A stretch of 38,508 nucleotides of DNA from Thermoanaerobaculaceae bacterium (lineage in GTDB: Bacteria; Acidobacteriota; Thermoanaerobaculia; Thermoanaerobaculales; Thermoanaerobaculaceae): the NCBI GenBank assembly GCA_013388425.1, contig JACADV010000051.1:1-38508 (forward strand), given 5' to 3'. The notes under the pieces are model-generated. The model searched no databases. It was not told the DNA's origin and worked only from the letters and a program-made list of their open reading frames with translations. Both the position numbers and the translations under genes were made by a program. This document shows, piece after piece, positions 1 to 9,300 of this stretch (position 1 is the first letter of the stretch; each line of letters opens with the position of its first letter).

Positions 1-41
1 CCCACCAGCGGCCCGGATTGCCCGGCCCGCACCCCGTCCCC

Positions 42-78
42 GTGACCCGCTCGGTCGTGCCGGGCGGGTCACTCTTTT
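42..78 (+). terminator. Rho-independent terminator of an upstream gene outside the window
   Basis: A perfect 9-bp inverted repeat (GTGACCCGC at 42-50, GCGGGTCAC at 64-72) with a 13-nt loop is followed directly by TCTTTT. The T-run is only on the plus-strand side, so it would end a plus-strand transcript entering from the left edge, not the minus-strand regulator that ends at 148. Confidence 0.7.
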
Positions 79-147
79 GGGGCCCACCCCCTGCGGGATC
101 TGCTCCGCCACAAAGCCAACGGCTGGCGAGGCGCCAGGCGACTGCCG

Positions 148-1533
148 CTACTTCGCGGCGCGCACCCCGTGGCCGAGCCGTTCCAGCTTGGCGTAGAGGG
201 TGCTGCGGGAGATGCCGAGTCGTTCGGCGGCAAGCTTCATGTTGCCCTGGCACTGCCGGAGCACCTTCTCGATGTGCGCCGCCTCCACCTCCTCCAGCGT
301 GGCCACCCGCCCGCTGGGACGGCCGCGCCGCGCCAGGCGAATGTCGTCGGGCAGGTGGGCCGGCGTGAGGGTGTCGCCGGTGACCAGGATCATCGCTCGC
401 TCGATGACGTTGCGTAGCTCGCGCACGTTGCCAGGCCAGGAGAAGCGCAGCAGGCACTGGGCCGCCGCCTCGGAGATCCGCGTCACCCGGCGGCGCATGC
501 GCGGGTTGAGCTCGGCGATGAAGGCGTAGGCCAGCTCCAGGATGTCCTCGCCACGCTCCCGCAGCGGCGGCATCTCGATGCGGAACACGTTGAGCCGGTA
601 AAAGAGGTCGCCGCGGAAGCGCCCCTCCTCCACCCGCTGCCGCAGGTCCGCGTGGGTGGCGACGATCAAGCGCACGTCCACCTCCACCTCGCGCAGCCCC
701 CCGACCCGCCGGAAACACCGCTCTTCCAGGACCTTCAGCAGCTTGCTCTGGGCGGTAAGGTCCAGCTCCGCCACTTCGTCCAGGAAGAGGGTCCCGCCGT
801 GGGCCACCTCCAAGAGCCCCGGCTTGCGCGTCTTGGCGTCGGTGAACGCCCCCTTCTCGTAGCCGAACAGCTCCGACTCCACCAGCGTCGGGGGCAGTGC
901 GGCGCAGGACAGGTCCACGAAGGGACCGGCGGCACGCTGGGAGTGGCGGTGGATCAGCCGCGCCACCACCCCCTTGCCGGTGCCCGACTCCCCCTGCAGC
1001 ACCACCGAGGAATCGGTGGGGGCCACGCGGGCAGCCAGCTCCCGCACCTTGCGCATCGCCTCGCTGGACCCCACCAGCTCGCGTTCGTCAATGACGCCGG
1101 CCGCGGCGCGGGCCGTCACCGCCTCGCGGTACACGTCCACGTGGCGGACCAGGTGGCGCTGGCGAACCGCCTTTTCCACCGCGGCCGTGAGGGTGGCGGC
1201 GTCCACCGGCTTGACCAGGAAGTTTTCCGCACCCCGCCGCATCGCCTCCACCACGGTGGAGATCTCGTCGCGGCCGGTGAGCACTACCACGCTGGGCGCG
1301 TCGTCCAGGGAGACGATGTCGTTTAAGAGCTCGATGCCGTCGATGTCGGGGAGCCCCAGATCGAGGATGACGGTGTCCACCGTCTGTTCTTCGAGGCACG
1401 CCATGGCTGCGGCCCCGTCGCCTGCCGTCAGCACGCGGTGCGCTGCCGCCTCGAGAACCCCCTGGATTGCCTCGCACACCGCTGGATCGTCCTCCACCAC
1501 CAGCACTCGGCCTGACGCTGCAGCTCGCTCCAT
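148..1533 (-). CDS. Sigma-54-dependent response regulator (NtrC family)
   Basis: Two-component activator of RpoN promoters, 461 aa. The receiver domain (about 8-125) has the acidic pair E14/D15, phospho-acceptor D58 in VILDLGLPD and conserved K108. The AAA+ domain (about 153-390) has Walker A GESGTGKG (181-188), the sigma-54 contact loop as GAFTDA (228-233) and Walker B GTLFLDE (247-253). A Fis-type helix-turn-helix closes the protein (about 420-457, with GNMKLAAERLGISRSTLYAKL). The open frame continues far upstream to 2325, but that part is only antisense to the kinase gene. ATG 1533 fits the start of the receiver fold and lies 9 nt from a CATAAT -10 element. Divergent from the kinase at 1720; a functional link is likely but its own kinase partner cannot be identified. 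Confidence 0.93.
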   Translation of the reverse strand: MERAAASGRVLVVEDDPAVCEAIQGVLEAAAHRVLTAGDGAAAMACLEEQTVDTVILDLGLPDIDGIELLNDIVSLDDAPSVVVLTGRDEISTVVEAMRRGAENFLVKPVDAATLTAAVEKAVRQRHLVRHVDVYREAVTARAAAGVIDERELVGSSEAMRKVRELAARVAPTDSSVVLQGESGTGKGVVARLIHRHSQRAAGPFVDLSCAALPPTLVESELFGYEKGAFTDAKTRKPGLLEVAHGGTLFLDEVAELDLTAQSKLLKVLEERCFRRVGGLREVEVDVRLIVATHADLRQRVEEGRFRGDLFYRLNVFRIEMPPLRERGEDILELAYAFIAELNPRMRRRVTRISEAAAQCLLRFSWPGNVRELRNVIERAMILVTGDTLTPAHLPDDIRLARRGRPSGRVATLEEVEAAHIEKVLRQCQGNMKLAAERLGISRSTLYAKLERLGHGVRAAK

Positions 1534-1542
1534 GGTGGGGCC

Positions 1543-1548
1543 ATTATG
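1543..1548 (-). promoter_or_regulatory. -10-like element for the sigma-54 regulator gene
   Basis: The minus strand reads CATAAT, then 9 nt with no Shine-Dalgarno sequence, then ATG 1533. The spacing would put the transcript start at or next to the start codon, suggesting a leaderless mRNA. No clear -35 was found. Confidence 0.4.
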
Positions 1549-1719
1549 CACGATCGCGGCGGGGAGGGACCCCCTCGGCCACGGCGCCCCACCCCAACCG
1601 CCCTGTCCGGCCCGAGCAGCGCGCCGCGGCCACGGGGTCTGGCAGGGGTGGGGCGAGTTCTGCCTTGACGCCCGCCGTATCATGGAGGCGATCTTGCTCC
1701 GGCGTTTCGGAACGGCACC

Positions 1720-4425
1720 ATGCTCCCTCCTCCCTCCCGAACCGGCAACGGTCGAGCCGCTCCAGAAGGGGCCCACGGCCCGCTGGGGGGGCTGGCTGTG
1801 GTGCCCGGTCACCCTTCGGGCAGCGCCTGGGTACCCTCCCGACCCGCGCCGCCGCCACGCCGCGCCGTCCGCCTCCATACGCTGGGCTTCCTGGCCTTCC
1901 TCGCTACCCTCCTCCTCTTCCTTCTGGCCGTCTACCTCCCCAACAAGCGCAACGAAATCCTCGCTGCCTGGCAGGCCCGCCTCGCCTCCCTGGCGAGCGA
2001 CCGCGCCGCAGCCCTGGAGGCGTGGGTGGAGGAACGCCTGCAGGACGCCACACTCCTTGCCACCTTCCCGAGTGTCCAACTGCTGGCAGCCGCAACCCAG
2101 GGCCCTCCCCACCCTTTGGCCGTGACAGCCCAGGAGCGAGGGCACCTGGAAGAGGTCTTTCTCAGCATCTCTCGCACCTCCCGCTACCGCGGCATCTACC
2201 TGCTGGACGCCGCAGGCAACCTGCTGGCGGCAAGTCCAGGCGCTCCGCCCCTGGAACCCTCCTACCTTGCCATTGCCCAGCGAGCGGTGGCGAGAGGGGA
2301 AAGTGTCCTGGATTTCCACGCCCACCCAGGCGCACCACCAGCTATCGCTGCCGCGGCGCCCGTGCGCCTGGCCGCTCCGCCAAGGGAGGCCGGCCGCATC
2401 GCCGGCGCGATCCTCCTCTCGGCAGACCCCACGGAGTCAGTGTTCCCGTTGCTCGCGCGCGAGCCGGTGCCGACGGCAAGTGGCGAGAGCGTGCTGGTGC
2501 GCCGCCGCGGGCACCTCGTGGAGTTCCTCTCGCCGCTGCGCCACCGCCCCGATCCCCCCATGACGTTCACGCGGCCATTTCGCACCGAGAAGTTGGCCGC
2601 CGCGGCGGCCGCAAGTGGGGTCGAGACCGTGGACGAGTTCGTGGATTACCGGGGACAAGCGGTGCTGGCCGCGACCCACCCCATCCGTCACACCCCCTGG
2701 GGGCTGGTGGTGAAGGTGGACCTGGCCGAGGTGCTGGCCCCCCTGAAGCCCCATGCCGTGCTGGCCATCGCCACGGGTCTTGCCTTCCTGCTCGCCCTAG
2801 TCACCGCAGCTCTCTCCTTCTGGCGGGTGCAGCAGCTTCGTTACGAGGCCACCCTCGCCAGCGCGCGGGCACGGTTTGCGATCCTCTTGGACCAGCTCAA
2901 CGATGCGGTCCTCGTGGTGGGTAGCGACGGCCGCATCCGCGAGGCAAACCGGCAGGCCGAGGTGCTGTACGGCTACCCGCGGCACGAGCTGCTCGGCAAG
3001 AGTCTCCTTTCCGACCTGCACCCCCCGGATACCCAAGGCGCAGCACGTGACCAGCTTGCCACGGGGTTGAGCCGTGGCGAGGTGCGGTTCGAGACGATCC
3101 ACCGCCGCGCCGACGGCCAGCTCGTCCCAGTGGAGGTGAACTCCCGTCGCATTGAACTCGACGGCGGACCGGCCATGCTCTCGGTGATCCGCGACACCAG
3201 CGAGCGCAAGGCCGCCGAAGCGGCCCAGCAGCGGCTCGTCACCCAGCTCACCACCGTGCACCGGGTGGGCCGGCAACTGCGGACCCAGCTCGAACGGCAG
3301 CGCCTCGAAGAACTCATGATCGAAACGCTGGAGGAGCTTTTCGACTACGAGTTGGGCGGGGTGCTGCTGCTGGACGAGGCGAGCGGCGACCTCGTCCCCT
3401 TTGCCGTGACCAGCACCGTGCGCCAGGCGGCTGGCAGCGCTCCCCAGCGGCAGTACGTCACCGACGCCAAGATCGTCAAGGGACAAGGCATCACCGGGTG
3501 GGTTGCCGCCACCGGCGAGAGCGTGCTTGCCCGCGACGTGACGCAGGACCCTCGCTACGTCAAGCTGCGCGAGGATATCCGCTCGGAACTGTGCGTCCCC
3601 ATGAAGGTGGGCGAGACGGTGATTGGCGTTTGCAACCTGGAGGCCACCCGGCCCGACGCCTACACCGAGGAGGACCGGCGCCTCCTGGAGACCCTCGCCG
3701 ACCAGTTCGCCATTGCCGTCCACAACACTCGCCTCTTCCAGCAGGTGCGGGAGCTCACCGTGCGCCTGGTGGAGGCCGAGGAGCAGGAGCGCCGCGCCGT
3801 GGCCCGGGAGCTGCACGACCGCGTGGGCCAGACGCTCACCGCCCTCTCCCTCAACCTCTCGCTGCTCCAGGGTTCCTTGCCGGAGGCAACACGAGAGCGC
3901 CTCGCCCCGCACTTTTCCGACATGAACGCCCTGCTCGCCAGTGCGGCCCAGGAGATGCGCGACGTGATGGCCACGCTGCGGCCGCCGGTGCTGGACGATT
4001 ACGGGCTCCTGGCCGCGCTGCGCTTCGAGGCGGAGCGCTTTGCCGCGCGCAGCAGCCTCCAGGTGGAGGTGCACGGGGACGACGCGGCGCCACGCCCGCC
4101 AGCAGCGGTAGAGCTGGTGCTGTTTCGAGCTGCCCAGGAGGCCCTCACCAACGTCGCCAAGCACGCTCGCGCGTCGCGAGTCACCCTCACCCTCCAGCAG
4201 CACGACGACGGCCTCCGCCTGGAGGTGGCGGACGACGGCGTCGGCTTCGACCCGGCAGCGCCCCGCCAGCGGGGGCGCGCGGGGGGGTGGGGGCTTCTGG
4301 GCATTGCCGAGCGTGTCGCGTCGGTGGGCGGTACCGTGGCGGTGGAGAGTGCGCCGGGTAAAGGCACAAGGGTTATCATCGAGGTAGGAGAAGCCGGTGC
4401 CCGTCACGGTGCTGATCGCCGATGA
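1720..4425 (+). CDS. Membrane sensor histidine kinase, NarL/DegS-type (Cache-PAS-GAF-HisKA_3-HATPase)
   Basis: Sensor kinase of 901 aa if ATG 1720 is used. TM1 (about 53-73) and TM2 (about 347-368) bracket a periplasmic region of some 270 residues, probably Cache-like by position. A PAS domain (about 385-490, with LNDAVLVVGSDGRIREANR), a GAF domain (about 507-673) and a HisKA_3 domain follow; the phospho-acceptor is H699 in ARELHDRVGQTL. The HATPase domain (about 780-895) contains ALTNVAKHARA and DDGVGFDP. The last 29 bp overlap the LuxR-type regulator at 4397, so they form a cognate pair. The start is uncertain: the first 50 residues are Pro/Gly-rich, ATG 1720 has no good Shine-Dalgarno, and GTG codons near 1798 are alternatives. 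Confidence 0.9.
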   Translation: MLPPPSRTGNGRAAPEGAHGPLGGLAVVPGHPSGSAWVPSRPAPPPRRAVRLHTLGFLAFLATLLLFLLAVYLPNKRNEILAAWQARLASLASDRAAALEAWVEERLQDATLLATFPSVQLLAAATQGPPHPLAVTAQERGHLEEVFLSISRTSRYRGIYLLDAAGNLLAASPGAPPLEPSYLAIAQRAVARGESVLDFHAHPGAPPAIAAAAPVRLAAPPREAGRIAGAILLSADPTESVFPLLAREPVPTASGESVLVRRRGHLVEFLSPLRHRPDPPMTFTRPFRTEKLAAAAAASGVETVDEFVDYRGQAVLAATHPIRHTPWGLVVKVDLAEVLAPLKPHAVLAIATGLAFLLALVTAALSFWRVQQLRYEATLASARARFAILLDQLNDAVLVVGSDGRIREANRQAEVLYGYPRHELLGKSLLSDLHPPDTQGAARDQLATGLSRGEVRFETIHRRADGQLVPVEVNSRRIELDGGPAMLSVIRDTSERKAAEAAQQRLVTQLTTVHRVGRQLRTQLERQRLEELMIETLEELFDYELGGVLLLDEASGDLVPFAVTSTVRQAAGSAPQRQYVTDAKIVKGQGITGWVAATGESVLARDVTQDPRYVKLREDIRSELCVPMKVGETVIGVCNLEATRPDAYTEEDRRLLETLADQFAIAVHNTRLFQQVRELTVRLVEAEEQERRAVARELHDRVGQTLTALSLNLSLLQGSLPEATRERLAPHFSDMNALLASAAQEMRDVMATLRPPVLDDYGLLAALRFEAERFAARSSLQVEVHGDDAAPRPPAAVELVLFRAAQEALTNVAKHARASRVTLTLQQHDDGLRLEVADDGVGFDPAAPRQRGRAGGWGLLGIAERVASVGGTVAVESAPGKGTRVIIEVGEAGARHGADRR

Positions 4426-5038
4426 TCACGCTGTCGTTCGCGACGGCTTGAAGGCAGTTCTGGAGCAATCGGGGGCAGTGACGGTGGTGGGTGTGGCCGC
4501 CACTGGGCGAGAGGCCATCGACCAGGCGCGGGCCTTGCGCCCCGCCGTGCTGCTCATGGACATTGCCATGCCAGATCTCGACGGGCTGGAAGCAGCGGCC
4601 CGCCTGCACCAGGTGCTCCCAGGGGTGCGGGTGGTGGTGCTGTCCATGCACGCCACCTCCGAACACGTGCACCGCGCGCTGCGTGCCGGAGCCCGCGGCT
4701 ACCTGGTCAAGGAGTCGGCAGGCCGGGAGGTGCTGGAGGCCGTGCTCGCCGTGGCCGCCGGCAGGCGCTACTTAAGCCAGCAAATTGCCGATCTGGTGGT
4801 GGCGGGTTTCGTGGACGGCGCAGGGGCGAGCCCCCTGGAACGCCTGTCGGCGCGGGAGCGCGAGGTGGTGCAGCAGGTGGTGGAGGGGAAGTCCTCCGCC
4901 GAGATTGCGCACGCCCTCCACCTCTCCCCCAAGACGGTGGACACCTACCGGAGCCGCGCCATGGCCAAGCTGGGCGTGGAGGACCTCGCCGGCCTGGTGC
5001 GGTTCGCCGTTGCCCACGGCCTCACCCCCGAGGACTGA
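4397..5038 (+). CDS. NarL/FixJ-type response regulator with LuxR helix-turn-helix
   Basis: DNA-binding response regulator of 213 aa. The receiver (1-120) has D9/D10, phospho-acceptor D55 (LLMDIAMPD) and the conserved lysine in YLVKES. The LuxR HTH (about 145-210) contains LSAREREVVQQVVEG and LSPKTVDTYRSRAMAKLG. Start is GTG 4397, preceded by a GAGGTAGGAG stretch (4381-4390). It lies inside the 3' end of the kinase gene (29-bp overlap), which implies translational coupling and makes it the partner of the HisKA_3 kinase. Targets are not visible from the sequence. Confidence 0.95.
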   Translation: MPVTVLIADDHAVVRDGLKAVLEQSGAVTVVGVAATGREAIDQARALRPAVLLMDIAMPDLDGLEAAARLHQVLPGVRVVVLSMHATSEHVHRALRAGARGYLVKESAGREVLEAVLAVAAGRRYLSQQIADLVVAGFVDGAGASPLERLSAREREVVQQVVEGKSSAEIAHALHLSPKTVDTYRSRAMAKLGVEDLAGLVRFAVAHGLTPED

Positions 5039-5200
5039 CAGCTCACCCTGCCCTCCCCCGGCGGGCCGGCACGGCCCCAGGGCTCCTGACACTTTGCGTG
5101 GCCATCTCCCGACGGACACGGACGTGGGGCGGCCGTAGAGTGATCGTGGTGGCGTGGGGCGGCTGACAAGCCCCGGCCGCGGATCGAGGGGCGGGCGGCA

Positions 5201-5593
5201 ATGACGGTCAACATTCTCATCGTAGAGGACCACAGCGGCGTTCGGCGCACCCTGCGCCAGTGGTTGGAGAGCGCCCTGCCCGGCTGCACCCTGCGCGAAA
5301 CCGACAACGGCACCGACGCGGTCGAGCTGGTTTGCCAACAGGCCCCCACCTTTGTCCTCATGGACCTCAACCTCCCCGGCATGGGCGGGCTCGAATCCAC
5401 CCGTGCCATCAAGGCCGCCTCGCCCTCCACCTTCGTGGTTATCGTCAGCATCGAGGACACCACCGCCAGCCGCCGCGCGGCAGCTGCAGCCGGCGCGGCG
5501 GCGTACGTGGCCAAGGATCGCATGGGGTTCGAGCTGCTACCGGTGCTGCGACGCCTGCTCGCCGGGGCAGGACCGGTGGTTGGGCTCGGCTGA
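5201..5593 (+). CDS. Stand-alone receiver-domain response regulator (paralog 1)
   Basis: Single-domain receiver of 130 aa with no output domain. Acidic pair E9/D10, phospho-acceptor D55 (FVLMDLNLPG), conserved lysine K105 in VAKDRMG. ATG 5201 follows a purine-rich GAGGGG stretch. It is closely related to the next gene: both share IL.VEDH, LMD.NLPG and AKDRMG.ELLPVL at identical positions, so they are a tandem duplication. Such proteins act as phosphorelay intermediates or bind partner proteins. Likely partners are the kinases on either side (1720 and 6303), by context only. About 160 bp separate it from the LuxR regulator gene. Confidence 0.92.
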   Translation: MTVNILIVEDHSGVRRTLRQWLESALPGCTLRETDNGTDAVELVCQQAPTFVLMDLNLPGMGGLESTRAIKAASPSTFVVIVSIEDTTASRRAAAAAGAAAYVAKDRMGFELLPVLRRLLAGAGPVVGLG

Positions 5594-5765
5594 GGGCACT
5601 CAGCTGCTTCGCGCCACACCTGGCCTCTCGGTCAAGCAGCACCTGCCCTGCGGCAAGCCCTGGGGTACCGTCAAGAACTCCTGGCAGCAGGGCGGCTGAG
5701 GTCGCTGGCAGCATGTGGTGGAGCGCTCGGGTCGTTGGGCACGCGCGCGAGGAGAAGGTGATTGC

Positions 5766-6149
5766 ATGCGCTTGACCATTCTCGTCGTCGAGGATCACCC
5801 CGCCGTCCGCCACGCCATCCGCTCTTGGCTCGCAAGCTCATGTCCCGACTGCACAGTCCTCGAAGCAGCCAGCGGCGAAGAGGCCCTCGAGCGGTGCGCC
5901 GAGCATCGCCCCGACCTGGTGCTCATGGACATCAACCTCCCCGGCACCAGCGGCATCGAGACCACCCGCCAAATCCGCTCCACCCCCGGTGCCCCCCCCG
6001 TGGTCATCGTCAGCCTCTACGACACCGAGGCCCACCGGCGCGATGCCACCGCCGCCGGAGCCGCTGCCTTCGTGGCCAAGGACCGGATGGGCTACGAGCT
6101 GCTCCCCGTCTTGAAGCGGCTCTTCGCCCCCCTGGAGAAGGCTCGCTAG
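5766..6149 (+). CDS. Stand-alone receiver-domain response regulator (paralog 2)
   Basis: Single-domain receiver of 127 aa: E9/D10, phospho-acceptor D55 (LVLMDINLPG) and K105 in VAKDRMG. The open frame runs up to 5715, but ATG 5766 is preferred because it has a GAGGAGAAGG ribosome-binding site at 5749-5758 and starts at the same point of the fold as its paralog at 5201. No DNA-binding domain. The 172-bp gap to the first paralog shows no further gene. About 150 bp precede the hybrid kinase, a possible phosphodonor. Confidence 0.92.
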   Translation: MRLTILVVEDHPAVRHAIRSWLASSCPDCTVLEAASGEEALERCAEHRPDLVLMDINLPGTSGIETTRQIRSTPGAPPVVIVSLYDTEAHRRDATAAGAAAFVAKDRMGYELLPVLKRLFAPLEKAR

Positions 6150-6302
6150 CGGGCGGTCACCGCTGGCCCCGCGCGGGGCGGTGCTCGTGCGGCAGCAGTG
6201 GCCCGTGGCAGTTCGATCTCTGGCACCGACTGCTGTTCTCGAGTACGATGGACGCGGAGAGGCCAAGGGTGCAGCAGGCCGGCGGGTGGGGAGGCCGCGC
6301 CA

Positions 6303-9300
6303 ATGAGTGACGGCATCCGAGTTCTCCTGGTGGGTGGTTCCGAGGAAGCGACCCAACGCGTGGGCGCGCTCCTGGAGGCGGCTGGCCTGGTGGTGGTGAT
6401 GCAACGCGCCAGCAACGAGGAGGAACTCCGAGCCGCCCTCGAGCCGCCCCCCGACGTGGTCCTGGCGTCCCTGCCCCTCCCCGGCCTCGAACCCCTGGCG
6501 GTGATGCGGGTGCTCCGCGAGCGAGGGATCGAGGCGCCCCTCATCGTGATTGCCCACGAGGGGGCGGAAGAGATCGCCGTGGAGTGTCTCAAGTACGGCG
6601 CCGCCGACTACGTTCGCGAGGACCACCTGGGCCGCCTGGGCCAGGCGGTGCGGCAGGCCCTGGAGAAAACCTGGCTCGAAGCGGAGCGCGAGTTGACCCA
6701 GGTGGAACTGGCGGAAAGCCGCTCCTACCTGGCCACCATCTTCGAGCACACCCCCACCGCCCTGGTCATCCTCGACGCCCAACGGCGTGTCCTCAAAGCC
6801 AACGCAGCTGCCGCCAAGCTTCGCCGCCCCTCCGGCGACACCATGGAGGGCGAGGTGCTGGAGCATGCCCTCGGCTGCCTCAACGCCCTCTCCGAGCCCA
6901 AGGGGTGCGGCTATTCCCCCAACTGTTCCGACTGTGCCCTGCACCAGCTCGTCCTGGAGTGTCTCGAAACCGGGCAAGCGCGGCTGCGGGAAGAGTGCTC
7001 GATTCCAGTGGGTGCCGAGGGTGACGGCACGCTCACCCTGCTGGTTTCCGCGGCTCCCATCGGCCTTGGCGAGCGGCGCCAGTTGGTGGTGGCGCTGGAG
7101 GACATCAGCGAGCGGCGGGCAGCCGAGGAGCGGGTGCGCCTGGTCAACCGGGTGCTGGAGGTGGTGCACGCAGTGGGGCGGTTGATCCCTCAGGAGCAAA
7201 GCGCCGAGTGGCTGCTCGCCGAAACGTGCCGGACACTCGTGGAGGTGGGGCAGTTTCCCCTGGTCTGGGTGAGCAGCGTGGACCCCACGGGCACGCAGCT
7301 CCGCCCCCTGGCCGTGGCGGGCCGCAACGGCGCCACTCTGAACCCCTTCCGCGCGGGGGATCCCGGAGCTGCAGAGTGTCCGGCGGGGGTCGCGTGGCGG
7401 CCCGGGCGCCCTGTGGTGGTGGAGGACCTGCGCCACGACCCCCGCTTCCCGCCCCTCCAGGAACTCGCCAGCAGCGGCGGTGTTCGCAGCGCCCTGGCGC
7501 TGCCCATCGTGGTGCGCGAGGCACCCGTCGGGGTGCTCACGGTGTTTGCGGACCGGCCCCGCGTGTTCCGCAACGAGGTGCTGGCCCTCTTCGAGGGTCT
7601 CGCCGCCGATCTGGCGCTGGCCCTCCAGGCACGGGAAGCCCAGGCCGAGCGGCAGCGGGCCCTCGCGGCGCTTGCTGAGAGCGAGCGCAACTACCGCGAG
7701 CTCTTCGACGCCACGAGCGAAGCAATCTTCGTCCACGACGGCGTCACCGGAGCGCTCCTCGACGTGAACGCGGCCATGCTCCACATGTACGGCTTTGCCT
7801 CCAAGGAGGAGGTGCTCTCGGAAGACACGGGCACGTTTTCGGCCGGAACTCCCCCCTACGACCAGGCAACCGCTCTCTCGCTCCTCCGCAAGGCCGTCAA
7901 TGAGGGGCCGCAGGTGTTGGAGTGGCTAGCCCGACGCCGAGACGGGGAGCTGTTCTGGACCGAAGTGTCGTTGCGCGCCTCCACCATCGCCGGGCGCCCC
8001 CGCGTGCTCGCGGTGGTCCGCGACGCCAGCGAACGCAAGGCGGCCGAGCAGGCGCTGCGGGAGAGCGAGGAGCGGTTCCGCAGCATCTTCCAGCGCGCGC
8101 CGGTGGGGATTTACCGCACCACGCCCTCTGGCCACATCGTTGCCGCCAATCCGACACTCGTGCACCTCTTGGGGTACGGATCCTTCGACGAGCTGGCGGC
8201 CGCCAACTTGGAGGAAGGGTGGGTCTTCCTGGATCAGGCCCAGCGCGCCGCCTTCCAGGAGGCCCTCCAGCGCGACGGCCAGGTGAGCGGCCTGGAGAGC
8301 AGGTGGCGCACTCGAGACGGACGGATCATCTGGGTGCGCGAGCACGCCAACGCCGTGCGCGGCGAAGGGGGCGAGCTGCTGTTCATCGATGGGATTGTCG
8401 AGGACATCACCGACCGCAAGCTGGCGGAGCACGCCGTGGCCGCGAGCGAGGCTCGCTACCGGTCGTTCTTCGAAGAGGACCTGGCGGCCGACTTCATCGC
8501 CCGCGTGGACGGCACCCTTTTGGACTGTAACCCTGCCTACGTGAGGCTGTTCGGCTTCTCCAACCGCGAGGAGGCGCTGGCCACCAACGTGGCTGAGCTG
8601 TTTGCCGAACCCGCCTCGCGAGCGGCACTTCTCGAGGCGGTGCGCAAGCAACGGTTCCTGGAGCTCTACCCCCTGGCCCTGCGCCGGCGCGAGGGGCCGC
8701 CCATCCACGCCCTGGCCAACATCGTGGGGACCTTCGACGAGCGGGGGGAGCTCACCGGCACCAAGGGCTACCTCTTCGACATCACCGAGCTCAGGAACCT
8801 GGAGGCGCAGCTCCGTCAGGCGCAGAAGATGGAAGCAGTGGGGCGGCTCGCCGGTGGGATCGCCCACGACTTCAACAACCTGCTCCAGGCCATGGTGAGC
8901 TACCTGACCCTCCTCAAGGCGCGCCTGGACGACCGCGAGGCCCTCGTGGCGGGCATCGAAGAACTGGAGCGCTCGATCCGCCGCGGCGCGGCGCTCACCC
9001 GCCAGCTCCTGGTGTTCTCCCGCCGCAACCCAGCGCAGTTCGCGCCCTTCGATCTCGCCGACTTCCTGCGGCAGTCCACCACGTTCTTCCGCCGCCTGCT
9101 GCGCGAGAACATTGCCTTCGAACTGGAGGTGGAGGAAAAGCCGCTCCCCATCCTGGGCGACCGCCACCAGATCGAGCAGGTGCTCATGAACCTCCTCGTC
9201 AACGCCAGTGACGCCATGCCGGAAGGGGGGAAGGTGACGCTGCGCTGCCGCGAGGTGGAATCGAGCCGCGTGCTCCTGGAGGTGACGGACACCGGCTGCG

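Noticed and set aside
1665-1683. TTGACG and TATCAT as promoter boxes for the 1720 kinase
   Set aside because: The two hexamers are only 7 nt apart, far from the required 16-18 nt, and no alternative -10 fits the TTGACG.
2797-4407. Long minus-strand open frame opposite the histidine kinase
   Set aside because: No family resemblance, composition typical of an antisense frame; the plus strand encodes a clear PAS-GAF-HisKA_3 kinase.
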